Shown: positions 1 to 6,492 of the stretch, in pieces
How the letters are laid out: each line of letters starts with the position of its first letter
Numbering within the stretch: the first letter of the stretch is position 1
Source of the DNA: Bacteroidales bacterium
Lineage (GTDB): Bacteria > Bacteroidota > Bacteroidia > Bacteroidales > JAAUTT01
Direction: 5' to 3'
Length of the DNA: 8,256 bases
NCBI GenBank assembly: GCA_025350365.1
Contig: JANXXY010000024.1
Span: 1-8,256 of the forward strand
Notes under the pieces: generated by a model
Told to the model about the DNA's origin: nothing
The model's database searches: none
Seen by the model: the letters and a program-made list of their open reading frames with translations, nothing else
Made by a program: the position numbers and the translations under genes

Positions 1-109
1 CCATAGGTTTTAACTAGCATTTTATAGTAGTCGTAAGTATCAAGTTGTTAGAATTAAGAATAAGTACCTGGTAATTAATTAGATTATGAATCAATATGCT
101 AAAATATCT

Positions 110-1552
110 TTACTGCTCCTTATTGCTTTTTAACAATTTATTAATACGTGTCCTGCTCTGCTGTGCCTGATTAATCCAATAGCAACCGCACCCTTTAGCT
201 AATTCTTTCCGGTTGCAACCAAAATTAATTTGCAATCCAAATCTAAGATTTAAATTTCGGGTATCCAAAGGTTTTATAAAACCGAGGATATTATCGCTTA
301 CCGCATAAAATTGTACCGGCTTTTTCCCAAGTTTTACTCCGGCGCCTATGTTTTTGAAGTCGCGGTATATGTAGGAATAGCTTAAACTTACTGATGCTTT
401 TTTATTGAATGTTTTATTTAGTGATAATGTAGCCCCGGCAGTTATTCTATACCGGTTTATCTTGCTCGAAAGCAAAAATCCGACATTTAAGTCCTCTTTA
501 ATATTATAAGTAGCTCCTAAATAAACCATGGGACTTAATAAAGTGACATATGATTTGTTATCTACTTTAATACCGAATTGGTTTTTTACACCATTAAATA
601 AGTCGTCAAAATAATTACCTACATTAATAGTATCAATTAATGGTCCTTTATAGGAGTAATTGCCGGTTTGGTTAAAAGAATTGCCATTACTAGTCCAGTA
701 GATCAATCCAAGATCAAGAATACTGCCTGAAACAGTGACTTTATCGTCGCGATATTTTATAAAACCGAGGTCGAATGCGAGTCCTATGTTTTTTCTATTA
801 AATAAAATGTTTCCTAAAGTACCGGTGGAAGTGAATGAATCAAAGTTATTATTCGCATTTTTATTAACTGTTAACGGTAACGAGGTATTTAGTTGCCAAT
901 TGGAGGTAAAATCTAAATTGTAGGTTAAAGGTTCGGTATATAGATCGATATTGGACTTAGACATAGAGGTATTTAATTTTCCAAACAGGAGTTTAGCCCG
1001 GATACCCCATGCAAGATCATTCGATGTTTGACGCGCCAAACCAATGGCAAACTCACGTCGATAATTTAAAAATGCGCCTGTATGGCTTAATTTAGCAGTT
1101 TTACCTTCAAATTGGGTATTTCCCTGCCAGCCTAAAGCAAACAAATCGCGCGGGTAGGTTAGAAAAATATCGGCTTTCTCATTGATTGAAAACGTAATAA
1201 AATTTTCTTTTATCCAAAAACCGAGATAAAAAAGGTTGGTGTGTATTTCGGAAGTCAAAAAATTTATATTGCCTAGTTTTTTTAATACTGCATCGCCATT
1301 AAAAACATATTTATTTCCCTGCTGCTTGTTGATTACCTGATTAATAGAAAATGCCGAATTGCCGTAGTTAAAATGTAACGAAGAAATTACAGGAAGACCA
1401 ATAATCCAATTGCATTCGTTGCGAACGGCAGGGTTAACGAAATTGGCCTGAGGCGTTGAATGCATAAAAAAAAGAGTGCTGTTCTGTTGGCCGTATGATT
1501 CACAATTAATGGCAATGAGAAAAAGGCAGAATAAAAGGAAGTATCTATACAT
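110..1552 (-). CDS. DUF5723-type outer-membrane beta-barrel protein
   Basis: The 480-residue product opens with a Sec signal peptide (residues 1-22: MYRY, a hydrophobic stretch to about residue 16, then a polar region ending SYG before QQN). The mature N-terminus (FFMHSTPQANFVNPA, then GLPVISSLHFNYGNSAF) is the pattern I associate with DUF5723 proteins of Bacteroidota, a predicted outer-membrane barrel family related in shape to PorV/FadL proteins. The rest consists of alternating amphipathic strands rich in aromatic residues, Asn and Gly, with a late strand NLNLRFGLQINFG followed by a Cys/Lys-rich tail (GCNRKELAKGCGCYW). Function is unknown for the family; a structural or transport role in the outer membrane is inference. 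The start ATG shares one base with the stop of the upstream lipoprotein gene (TAATG), so the two are probably translationally coupled and may act together. No terminator was recognised in the 109 bases after its stop. Confidence 0.8.
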   Translation of the reverse strand: MYRYFLLFCLFLIAINCESYGQQNSTLFFMHSTPQANFVNPAVRNECNWIIGLPVISSLHFNYGNSAFSINQVINKQQGNKYVFNGDAVLKKLGNINFLTSEIHTNLFYLGFWIKENFITFSINEKADIFLTYPRDLFALGWQGNTQFEGKTAKLSHTGAFLNYRREFAIGLARQTSNDLAWGIRAKLLFGKLNTSMSKSNIDLYTEPLTYNLDFTSNWQLNTSLPLTVNKNANNNFDSFTSTGTLGNILFNRKNIGLAFDLGFIKYRDDKVTVSGSILDLGLIYWTSNGNSFNQTGNYSYKGPLIDTINVGNYFDDLFNGVKNQFGIKVDNKSYVTLLSPMVYLGATYNIKEDLNVGFLLSSKINRYRITAGATLSLNKTFNKKASVSLSYSYIYRDFKNIGAGVKLGKKPVQFYAVSDNILGFIKPLDTRNLNLRFGLQINFGCNRKELAKGCGCYWINQAQQSRTRINKLLKSNKEQ

Positions 1553-2181
1553 TATTTAGACATTTCTTTGAAATTATGCTGTGATTGTATACGCGCTGAA
1601 ACATCCACAAAAATATTGTTATTGTCGGTCAGTTGCATTGGAGCTGATGTATTTTGATTTTGAATTGTAGTAGTAATTAGCAAATTAATAGAAGTTAATT
1701 TTTTACGTACTATTTCATCAACTGGTAAAGCGATTGAGTCTATTTCTGCTCTATCTATTAAATGAATCTCAGTATAATAATTTTCGGTACCGTCATATAA
1801 TTGAATCTTAAAAGAAGCTTTTACCGGAAATCTATTTTCTAAAATTAGGTTTAGCTCTTTTACAATGTAGGAATTGCTATTTGAAAAGTTTAAATTAATT
1901 GGCAAATAAATTGGGTCAACACTTAAAGTTAAAGCCGGATATTCGAAGCCATTATAAAAGAAGTTATCGTTCAAACCATGTACTCTGCATGTGTCATCAA
2001 TAGTGAATGGTTTAAAAGGTTTTGTTTTGTTAAACAAAGGAATTGATAGATTCTGATTAATTACTGTATTTTCAGAAATATTTGGGATAGCGGACCAATC
2101 ACATGATGTGATCGTGAAACCTAATAAAAATAACCAAAGAATAGATAAATAACCAAATATTGACTTCCGAAATAAATTCAT
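1552..2181 (-). CDS. Small outer-envelope lipoprotein of unknown function
   Basis: This 209-residue protein starts with a basic end (MNLFRKS), a hydrophobic segment (about residues 8-22) and a lipobox ITSC with the acylated cysteine at residue 27, so it should be a signal peptidase II-processed lipoprotein. The mature part begins CDWSAIPNIS. It looks beta-rich, with alternating polar and hydrophobic stretches (for example LNLILENRFPVKASFKIQLYD and INLLITTTIQNQN), and I recognise no catalytic motif or named family. It is followed with a 1-base overlap by the DUF5723 barrel gene, which suggests a partner lipoprotein for that barrel; this is inference from order and overlap. A TAnnTTTG box lies 20 bases before the start. 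gmhA ends 72 bases upstream on the same strand, so read-through from gmhA is also possible. Confidence 0.75.
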   Translation of the reverse strand: MNLFRKSIFGYLSILWLFLLGFTITSCDWSAIPNISENTVINQNLSIPLFNKTKPFKPFTIDDTCRVHGLNDNFFYNGFEYPALTLSVDPIYLPINLNFSNSNSYIVKELNLILENRFPVKASFKIQLYDGTENYYTEIHLIDRAEIDSIALPVDEIVRKKLTSINLLITTTIQNQNTSAPMQLTDNNNIFVDVSARIQSQHNFKEMSK

Positions 2182-2200
2182 TGAATGGTTGTTTTATTCT

Positions 2201-2208
2201 CAAAGATA
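2201..2208 (-). promoter_or_regulatory. Candidate Bacteroidota -7 promoter box before the lipoprotein gene
   Basis: On the minus strand the bases read TATCTTTG, an exact match to the Bacteroidota -7 consensus TAnnTTTG. The box is 20 bases upstream of the lipoprotein ATG, which would give a very short leader. No clean TTTG -33 element is visible at the expected distance, so this is a candidate only. If real, it would give the lipoprotein-barrel pair a promoter separate from gmhA. Confidence 0.4.
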
Positions 2209-2253
2209 ATGAAAGGAATTAACAGGTATTTAGTATTTTGATGAACGCTTTGT

Positions 2254-2823
2254 TCAGAGGTTTAATTCGATGAAATGAATAAGTGAATGAATTATTTTTA
2301 TGTGCAATTCCTGCACCCTGTCGGCAAATTCGGTGTTAGCAATACGTAATTCCACGTCACATAATGTCGCAAGCCTACCACCATCTTTTCCCGTTAATGC
2401 CACAACTTTCATGCCTTTGGATTTAGCTGTTAACGCTGCGTTCACCACATTTTTTGAGTTACCGCTGGTACTTATCGCGAGTAGCACATCGCCCGTTTTA
2501 GCAATTCCTTCGAGGTAACGTGAAAACACATAATCAAAACCATAATCGTTACCTACACAGGTGATGTGTGATGCATCGCTTATTGCAATAGCTGGCAAAG
2601 CCGGTCGATCCAGGCGGAACCTGCCCGACAGTTCTTCGGCAAAATGCATGGCATCGCACATTGACCCACCATTGCCGCACGAGAAAATGATATGGTTACT
2701 TTTTATTGCATCTGTCATCAAAAGCCCGGCTTTTTCAAAAGCGATCCAATTATTTTCGTTGGCAATAAAGTCGTTCAGAACTTGTTGGGCATCCTTGAAA
2801 TTTTTCTTAATCTGATTTATCAT
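2254..2823 (-). CDS. gmhA: D-sedoheptulose 7-phosphate isomerase (phosphoheptose isomerase)
   Basis: GmhA converts sedoheptulose 7-phosphate to D-glycero-D-manno-heptose 7-phosphate, the first step towards ADP-heptose for the lipopolysaccharide core; it is a cytoplasmic tetramer. The 189-residue product is close to the usual 190-195. The single SIS domain is nearly complete motif for motif with the E. coli enzyme as I recall it: SCGNGGSMCDAMHFAEELSG (residues 48-67) with the catalytic-base glutamate at E64, SDASHITCVGNDYGFD (82-97), the phosphate-binding loop STSGNS (118-123), LTGKDGG (143-149), and ADRVQELHIKIIH (167-179) with Q171 and the second catalytic residue H179. The start ATG fits the family N-terminus (MINQIKKNF) and follows an AT-rich leader with no Shine-Dalgarno, as is usual in Bacteroidota. 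It is the first gene of a leftward run with the lipoprotein and barrel genes. Other heptose genes are not in the window. A mobile element ends 61 bases upstream of its start. Confidence 0.95.
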   Translation of the reverse strand: MINQIKKNFKDAQQVLNDFIANENNWIAFEKAGLLMTDAIKSNHIIFSCGNGGSMCDAMHFAEELSGRFRLDRPALPAIAISDASHITCVGNDYGFDYVFSRYLEGIAKTGDVLLAISTSGNSKNVVNAALTAKSKGMKVVALTGKDGGRLATLCDVELRIANTEFADRVQELHIKIIHSLIHFIELNL

Positions 2824-2875
2824 GATATTTAATTTTTTGCAATTTAAAGTAAAAAAGTATCAGTAATATTTAGCA

Positions 2876-2884
2876 ATTTAAAGA
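2876..2884. repeat. Left target-site duplication of the 519-bp element
   Basis: ATTTAAAGA lies directly outside the left terminal repeat and is identical to the 9 bases directly outside the right terminal repeat (3404-3412). Confidence 0.85.
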
Positions 2885-2902
2885 GGGTGTACGACAAAAT
2901 TC
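2885..2902 (+). repeat. Left terminal inverted repeat of the 519-bp element
   Basis: GGGTGTACGACAAAATTC, an exact 18-base reverse complement of 3386-3403. A degenerate second copy follows 20 bases inward at 2905-2922. Confidence 0.88.
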
Positions 2903-2904
2903 AA

Positions 2905-2922
2905 GGCTGTACAACAAATTTC
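2905..2922 (+). repeat. Degenerate internal copy of the terminal repeat
   Basis: GGCTGTACAACAAATTTC matches the left terminal repeat at 15 of 18 positions and is offset from it by exactly 20 bases, about two helical turns. No matching inner copy is evident at the right end, so the element is asymmetric. Confidence 0.6.
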
Positions 2923-2984
2923 GTATCAAAAGAAAAAGTTAAGGTTGGACTTTTATTATGTACCAACCCCAACCCCTTAAAAAA

Positions 2985-2998
2985 GCATAGCCGTCAAG
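2985..2998 (+). repeat. Left arm of internal 14-bp inverted repeat
   Basis: GCATAGCCGTCAAG; its exact reverse complement is at 3288-3301. Each arm adjoins a CCCCTTAAAAA-type palindrome copy (2973-2984 on the left, 3301-3313 on the right). Confidence 0.75.
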
Positions 2999-3077
2999 CT
3001 AAAGTGGATAAGATATTGATTTTAAATAAAGTATTAAATAATTGGAATGTCTTTAAATTTACAAAGTACAACCTCAA

Positions 3078-3092
3078 CCCCTTAAAAAGGGG
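3078..3092. repeat. CCCCTT-AAA-AAGGGG palindrome, forward copy
   Basis: A 6-bp stem with a 3-base loop, preceded by CAACCTCAA and followed by CAATAAC. The longer unit 3069-3099 is the near-exact reverse complement of 3198-3228. A decayed sister copy, in which only the left arm survives, is at 2973-2984. Confidence 0.7.
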
Positions 3093-3204
3093 CAATAACA
3101 ATATAAATCATAATTAAGTTTTAAAATTAAAAACAATTTTTTTATTTTCTAAGTCAAGAAATGAAAGTATTTTAAGACTCCCAATTTATCAGGGACTGTT
3201 ATAG

Positions 3205-3220
3205 CCCCTTTTTTAAGGGG
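3205..3220. repeat. CCCCTT-AAGGGG palindrome, inverted copy
   Basis: CCCCTTTTTTAAGGGG, followed by TTGGGGTT and preceded by GTTATAG. In the opposite orientation the unit reads AACCCCAACCCCTTAAAAAA then GGGGC, matching the forward units in the left half of the element. Confidence 0.7.
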
Positions 3221-3287
3221 TTGGGGTTACAAAAAACTTAATAAATGAATTATATATATATGATATACAATTTTTTATGAATATTAA

Positions 3288-3301
3288 CTTGACGGCTATG
3301 C
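3288..3301 (-). repeat. Right arm of internal 14-bp inverted repeat
   Basis: CTTGACGGCTATGC, the exact reverse complement of 2985-2998. Confidence 0.75.
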
Positions 3302-3353
3302 CTTAAAAAGGGGCAATAACTTTGTTCGAACTTGTTATAGCCCCTTTTTAAGG
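3301..3353. repeat. Long hairpin made of two opposed palindrome units
   Basis: The 20 bases at 3301-3320 pair with 3334-3353 at 19 of 20 positions, around a 13-base loop that contains the self-complementary GTTCGAAC (3324-3331). Each arm carries a CCTTAAAAAGGGG palindrome half-unit and a GTTAT-type end. As DNA or RNA this would be the most stable fold in the element. It is followed on the plus strand by GGTTGGGA rather than a T-run, so it is not a standard intrinsic terminator. Confidence 0.75.
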
Positions 3354-3385
3354 GGTTGGGATTGACAAATATAAGCTATAAAAGG

Positions 3386-3403
3386 GAATTTTGTCGTACA
3401 CCC
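3386..3403 (-). repeat. Right terminal inverted repeat of the 519-bp element
   Basis: GAATTTTGTCGTACACCC, exact reverse complement of 2885-2902. Confidence 0.88.
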
Positions 3404-3412
3404 ATTTAAAGA
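3404..3412. repeat. Right target-site duplication of the 519-bp element
   Basis: ATTTAAAGA, identical to 2876-2884. Confidence 0.85.
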
Positions 3413-3497
3413 TAATTCAAAATCAATTTGGTGAACAGGTTAATAATTGAATTTTTTTTCAGTTTTTTGTATTAGCAACATTTATGTTTTTGAAAAA

Positions 3498-5996
3498 ATG
3501 GAAACCATTACCAATCCTCAGTTACAACTTGCTTTTGATTTTGTGCAATATACAGGTAAAAACATATTCCTTACCGGGAAAGCAGGTACCGGTAAAACCA
3601 CATTTTTGCGCAATTTGAAGCTAACATCGTCAAAACGAATGGTAGTTGTTGCGCCCACAGGTGTTGCCGCAATTAATGCCGGGGGTGTAACAATTCACTC
3701 ATTTTTCCAGATGGCGTTTGGGCCCCGAATACCTTCAGATGCCGGGGATTCTAATTCTCAAAATCAATCCGCTTTCACTGCTATTCAGAGATTTAGCCGT
3801 GAGAAGATAAACATTCTTCGTACCCTCGATCTGCTTGTTATCGATGAAATTAGTATGGTTAGGGCCGATTTGCTTGACGGGATTGATGAGGTTCTGCGAA
3901 GGTTCAAGGATCGCAACAAACCTTTTGGAGGAGTGCAATTGCTAATGATTGGCGATTTGCAACAACTTGCCCCCGTGGTGAAAGACGAAGAATGGGAAAT
4001 TTTGAAAAAGTATTATGATAGCATGTTTTTCTTTAGTAGTCGTGCTTTAAAGAAAACTCAACATATTAGTATTGAGCTATTGCACATTTTTCGTCAAAGC
4101 GATAATGTGTTTATTGAAATGCTGAATAAAATTCGCGAAAGCAAAGTAGATGCCGAAACCCTTCGCAAGTTGAACGAAAGACATATTCCAGATTTCCGGA
4201 CGGGAAACAACGATGGTTATATTACATTAACCACACATAACTATCAGGCGCAACAACTTAACGAATCAAAATTAAAGAACCTGACGTCTGAAACACATCG
4301 TTTTACGGCAACGGTAGAAGGGGATTTTCCTGAATATTCCTATCCAACTGATTTCGATCTCGCCATTAAGAAGGGCGCTCAGGTTATGTTTGTAAAGAAC
4401 GACAGCTCGCGCGAAAAACTTTTTTATAATGGTAAAATAGGTGTGGTAGAATCAATTGACGATGACTCTATTATGGTGAAATGCCAGGGTGATTTGATTC
4501 CTATAACGGTTCAGGTTACAGAATGGCAAAACATGAAATATAGCATTGATGAGCAAACCAAAGAAATTAGGGAATCGGTAATTGGAAAATTTGTACAATT
4601 TCCCTTAAAGCTCGCGTGGGCTATCACCATCCATAAAAGTCAGGGTTTAACGTTTGAGAAGGCGGTAATCGATGCCAACGCTGCTTTTGCTCACGGTCAG
4701 GTATACGTGGCTTTGAGCAGGTGTAAAACTTTGGAAGGTCTGGTGCTTAGCACTCCCATCTCGTTAAGAAGTATCATCAGCGATTCAGCTGTTTCGGAAT
4801 TTACTACCGAAATTGAGCAAAATCCCACGGGTGAGAAACACTTAACTGAAGCCAGGCATATTTACCAACGGCAATTATTAACTGAACTTTTCGACTTTAT
4901 AACAATCTACAGGCAACTAAACTATTGTATTAAGCTGCTGAATGAGCACAAAAGCAGCATTGTAGGTAATGTTTATGAAGATTATTTAAAGATTGCCGGA
5001 ACGACGAAAGCAGAAATATTGGACGTGGCCGACAAATTTAAAATTCAATTATTGAATCTTATTGAAACCAATTACGATCTGGAAAAAAATGAAGTACTGC
5101 AAGATCGGATTGTTAAAGCCTGTATTTATTTCGACGGTAAAATTAAATCGGTTCTTCCGGACGTATTACACTATACAACAATTACAACGGATAATAAGGC
5201 GGTGCGTAAATCGGTAAATGATGCTTTGGAAAGACTTAAAACAGAAGTTACCATCAAAGCCGCATGTATTTTATCATCAATAAAAGGTTTTACAATTAAG
5301 GATTACCAGAGCGCTAAGGCTAAAGCATCTATTACCCAGGCCGAAGTAAAACAGCCGCAAAAAATGTCGGACGAACGCGTGCCGGATAAGGTAAAACACC
5401 CGGCTTTATTTAATCTTTTAAAAGCCTGGCGCAATACCATGGCCAGCGAACATAACTTGCCTCATTTTATGATATTGACTCAAAAAACCATGACTGAAGT
5501 GGTGAATCATCTTCCCATTTCAATGATCGAGTTGAAAAGGATAAAAGGGATAGGAACGAAAAATGCCGGCAAATATGGGAAAGAAATCATTGAAATTATC
5601 AATAAATATGTTTCTGAAAACACCATCGAAGATCAGGTAGATATTGAAGTGGAAAAGAATCAAACGCATTCTCCAAAAGAGGAGAAAAAAAGTAGCCGTC
5701 AAATTAGTTTCGAATTATATAAGGAGGGCAAAACCATTGAAGCAATTGCACATGCAAGGGCAATTACAATTAATACTGTTGAAGGGCATTTGGAAGGCTT
5801 TGTCGGAACAGGCGATATACCGGTGTTGGATTTAATTTCGGCGGCGAAGCTGGAGATGTTACAAAAGTTTTTTATAGAAAATGGCAACATTCAGTTAGGC
5901 CCGGCTAAGGCTGCACTTGGTGAGACAGTAACATGGGGAGAACTTCGGGTTGCGGTGAAATACCTGGAGTTTAAAAAAAGTCAAAACGAAAATTAA
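3498..5996 (+). CDS. PIF1-like superfamily 1B DNA helicase with HRDC and RecQ-type helix-turn-helix domains
   Basis: The enzyme should unwind DNA 5'-3' using ATP, in replication-fork or repair work in the nucleoid. I chose the ATG at 3498 (METITNPQLQLAFDF, 832 residues); a TTG 51 bases upstream would add a poorly coding 17-residue extension. Helicase motifs in order: Walker A GKAGTGKTT (residues 27-35), motif Ia VAPTGVAA (51-58), Walker B VIDEISM (114-120, D116/E117), motif III IGDLQQLAP (151-159), HIFRQSD with the motif IV arginine (196-202), motif V ITIHKSQGLTFE (377-388), and motif VI YVALSRCKTLEG (403-414). A helical linker follows, then an HRDC domain (about 632-707, with the hairpin-forming IKGIGTKNAGKYG) and a C-terminal winged-helix unit like the RecQ HTH_40 domain (about 735-825: SFELYKEGKTIEAIA, NTVEGHLEGFV, VTWGELRVAVKYLE). 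The HRDC/HTH tail is shared with RecQ and suggests binding of structured DNA. No frame damage is seen. The MITE-like element ends 85 bases upstream (94 including the gap to the start codon and duplication) and may affect its promoter. Confidence 0.92.
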   Translation: METITNPQLQLAFDFVQYTGKNIFLTGKAGTGKTTFLRNLKLTSSKRMVVVAPTGVAAINAGGVTIHSFFQMAFGPRIPSDAGDSNSQNQSAFTAIQRFSREKINILRTLDLLVIDEISMVRADLLDGIDEVLRRFKDRNKPFGGVQLLMIGDLQQLAPVVKDEEWEILKKYYDSMFFFSSRALKKTQHISIELLHIFRQSDNVFIEMLNKIRESKVDAETLRKLNERHIPDFRTGNNDGYITLTTHNYQAQQLNESKLKNLTSETHRFTATVEGDFPEYSYPTDFDLAIKKGAQVMFVKNDSSREKLFYNGKIGVVESIDDDSIMVKCQGDLIPITVQVTEWQNMKYSIDEQTKEIRESVIGKFVQFPLKLAWAITIHKSQGLTFEKAVIDANAAFAHGQVYVALSRCKTLEGLVLSTPISLRSIISDSAVSEFTTEIEQNPTGEKHLTEARHIYQRQLLTELFDFITIYRQLNYCIKLLNEHKSSIVGNVYEDYLKIAGTTKAEILDVADKFKIQLLNLIETNYDLEKNEVLQDRIVKACIYFDGKIKSVLPDVLHYTTITTDNKAVRKSVNDALERLKTEVTIKAACILSSIKGFTIKDYQSAKAKASITQAEVKQPQKMSDERVPDKVKHPALFNLLKAWRNTMASEHNLPHFMILTQKTMTEVVNHLPISMIELKRIKGIGTKNAGKYGKEIIEIINKYVSENTIEDQVDIEVEKNQTHSPKEEKKSSRQISFELYKEGKTIEAIAHARAITINTVEGHLEGFVGTGDIPVLDLISAAKLEMLQKFFIENGNIQLGPAKAALGETVTWGELRVAVKYLEFKKSQNEN

Positions 5997-6342
5997 AGGT
6001 GGGTAAATTACAGAAGCATAAAATACCTGCAAGTACTTTTGAAACCCAAACCTACCAAAATGTAATTGTTGAGCAAATAGAAAATCTGGCTGAGATTTGT
6101 TAATCGTCTTGAATACAACATCCTGAATTTATTGGTACAATAGTTGTTCCCCATTAAATTATGGGTTAAAAATAGTATTTAAGTCTTTAGGTATAGGCGT
6201 TTAGACCGCCCAAGTTAACTAATTGATTATAAATAATTAAAGTTAGCCAAAACCGTGTTTATTAATGGTGAACCTTACATCATCCCATTATATGAACATT
6301 TATTGGGTTAATAACAATATTTATGCAAAGTTAATTAGTTCT

Positions 6343-6359
6343 TTAACCCAGAGGGTTAA
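6343..6359. repeat. Short hairpin TTAACCC-AGA-GGGTTAA
   Basis: Perfect 7-bp stem with a 3-base loop. It abuts the nested palindrome that starts at 6361 and may be part of the same repeated unit. No T-run follows on either strand. Confidence 0.55.
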
Positions 6360-6360
6360 T

Positions 6361-6445
6361 ATGTTTATAGAAATGAAAGAGTCCATCTGACGTGCGACTC
6401 CGTTGGAGTCGAAATTTTCTTTTCGAGCCAATTTTCTATAAACAT
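6361..6445. repeat. REP-like nested palindrome, 85 bp
   Basis: The outer arms ATGTTTATAGAAA (6361-6373) and TTTCTATAAACAT (6433-6445) are perfect 13-bp inverted repeats. Inside is a second perfect hairpin, CGACTCC-GTT-GGAGTCG (6395-6411). GACTCCGTTGGAGTC hairpins next to CTATAAACATTT are, as I recall, a common dispersed intergenic repeat in Bacteroidota genomes; that link is from memory. It lies between a plus-strand gene and a decayed minus-strand region, a typical place for such repeats. A structured RNA is an alternative reading. Confidence 0.6.
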
Positions 6446-6492
6446 TTAAACCCGCTAAATTTAAGACGTATTTCTTAAAAGTTGGCATACAT

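Larger units (their letters stand above)
2885..3403. mobile_element. Non-autonomous MITE-like element, 519 bp
   Basis: The element is bounded by perfect 18-bp inverted repeats (GGGTGTACGACAAAATTC at 2885-2902 and its reverse complement at 3386-3403), which are flanked in turn by a perfect 9-bp direct repeat, ATTTAAAGA. This is the signature of transposition by a DDE enzyme. It has no credible coding sequence: the only longer frame starts inside the terminal repeat and reads through the internal palindromes. Inside are five full or partial copies of a CCCCTT-AAA-AAGGGG palindrome, forward on the left and mostly inverted on the right, plus a 14-bp inverted pair GCATAGCCGTCAAG (2985-2998, 3288-3301). 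A terminus starting GG with a 9-bp duplication would suit IS5/IS903-type or IS4-type transposases, but that is weak evidence. Its ends do not match those of the insertion sequence at 6574-7626. It separates the divergent gmhA and helicase genes. Confidence 0.85.

Noticed and set aside
735..923. Plus-strand open frames lying opposite the DUF5723, gmhA and helicase genes
   Set aside because: They are antisense shadows of well-supported genes and have no features of their own.
2887..3117. A 76-codon plus-strand open frame starting GTG
   Set aside because: It begins inside the terminal inverted repeat and reads across internal palindromes of the mobile element; the protein has no recognisable features.
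3217..3228. GGGGTTGGGG runs as a possible G-quadruplex
   Set aside because: Only two G-runs occur together per unit, and four are needed for an intramolecular fold.
2885..3403. The palindrome cluster as a CRISPR array
   Set aside because: Copies differ in orientation, length and spacing, and there are no uniform unique spacers or cas genes.
3390..3420. An outward promoter from the right end of the element (TTTG at 3390-3393, then TAATTCAA 19 bases on)
   Set aside because: The spacing suits a Bacteroidota promoter but the -7 box matches only TA and one other base of the consensus, too weak to call.
3447..3497. A longer helicase start at TTG giving 17 extra residues
   Set aside because: The extension (MNFFSVFCISNIYVFEK) comes from AT-rich leader sequence, and the ATG at 3498 gives the N-terminus expected for the family just before the Walker A region.
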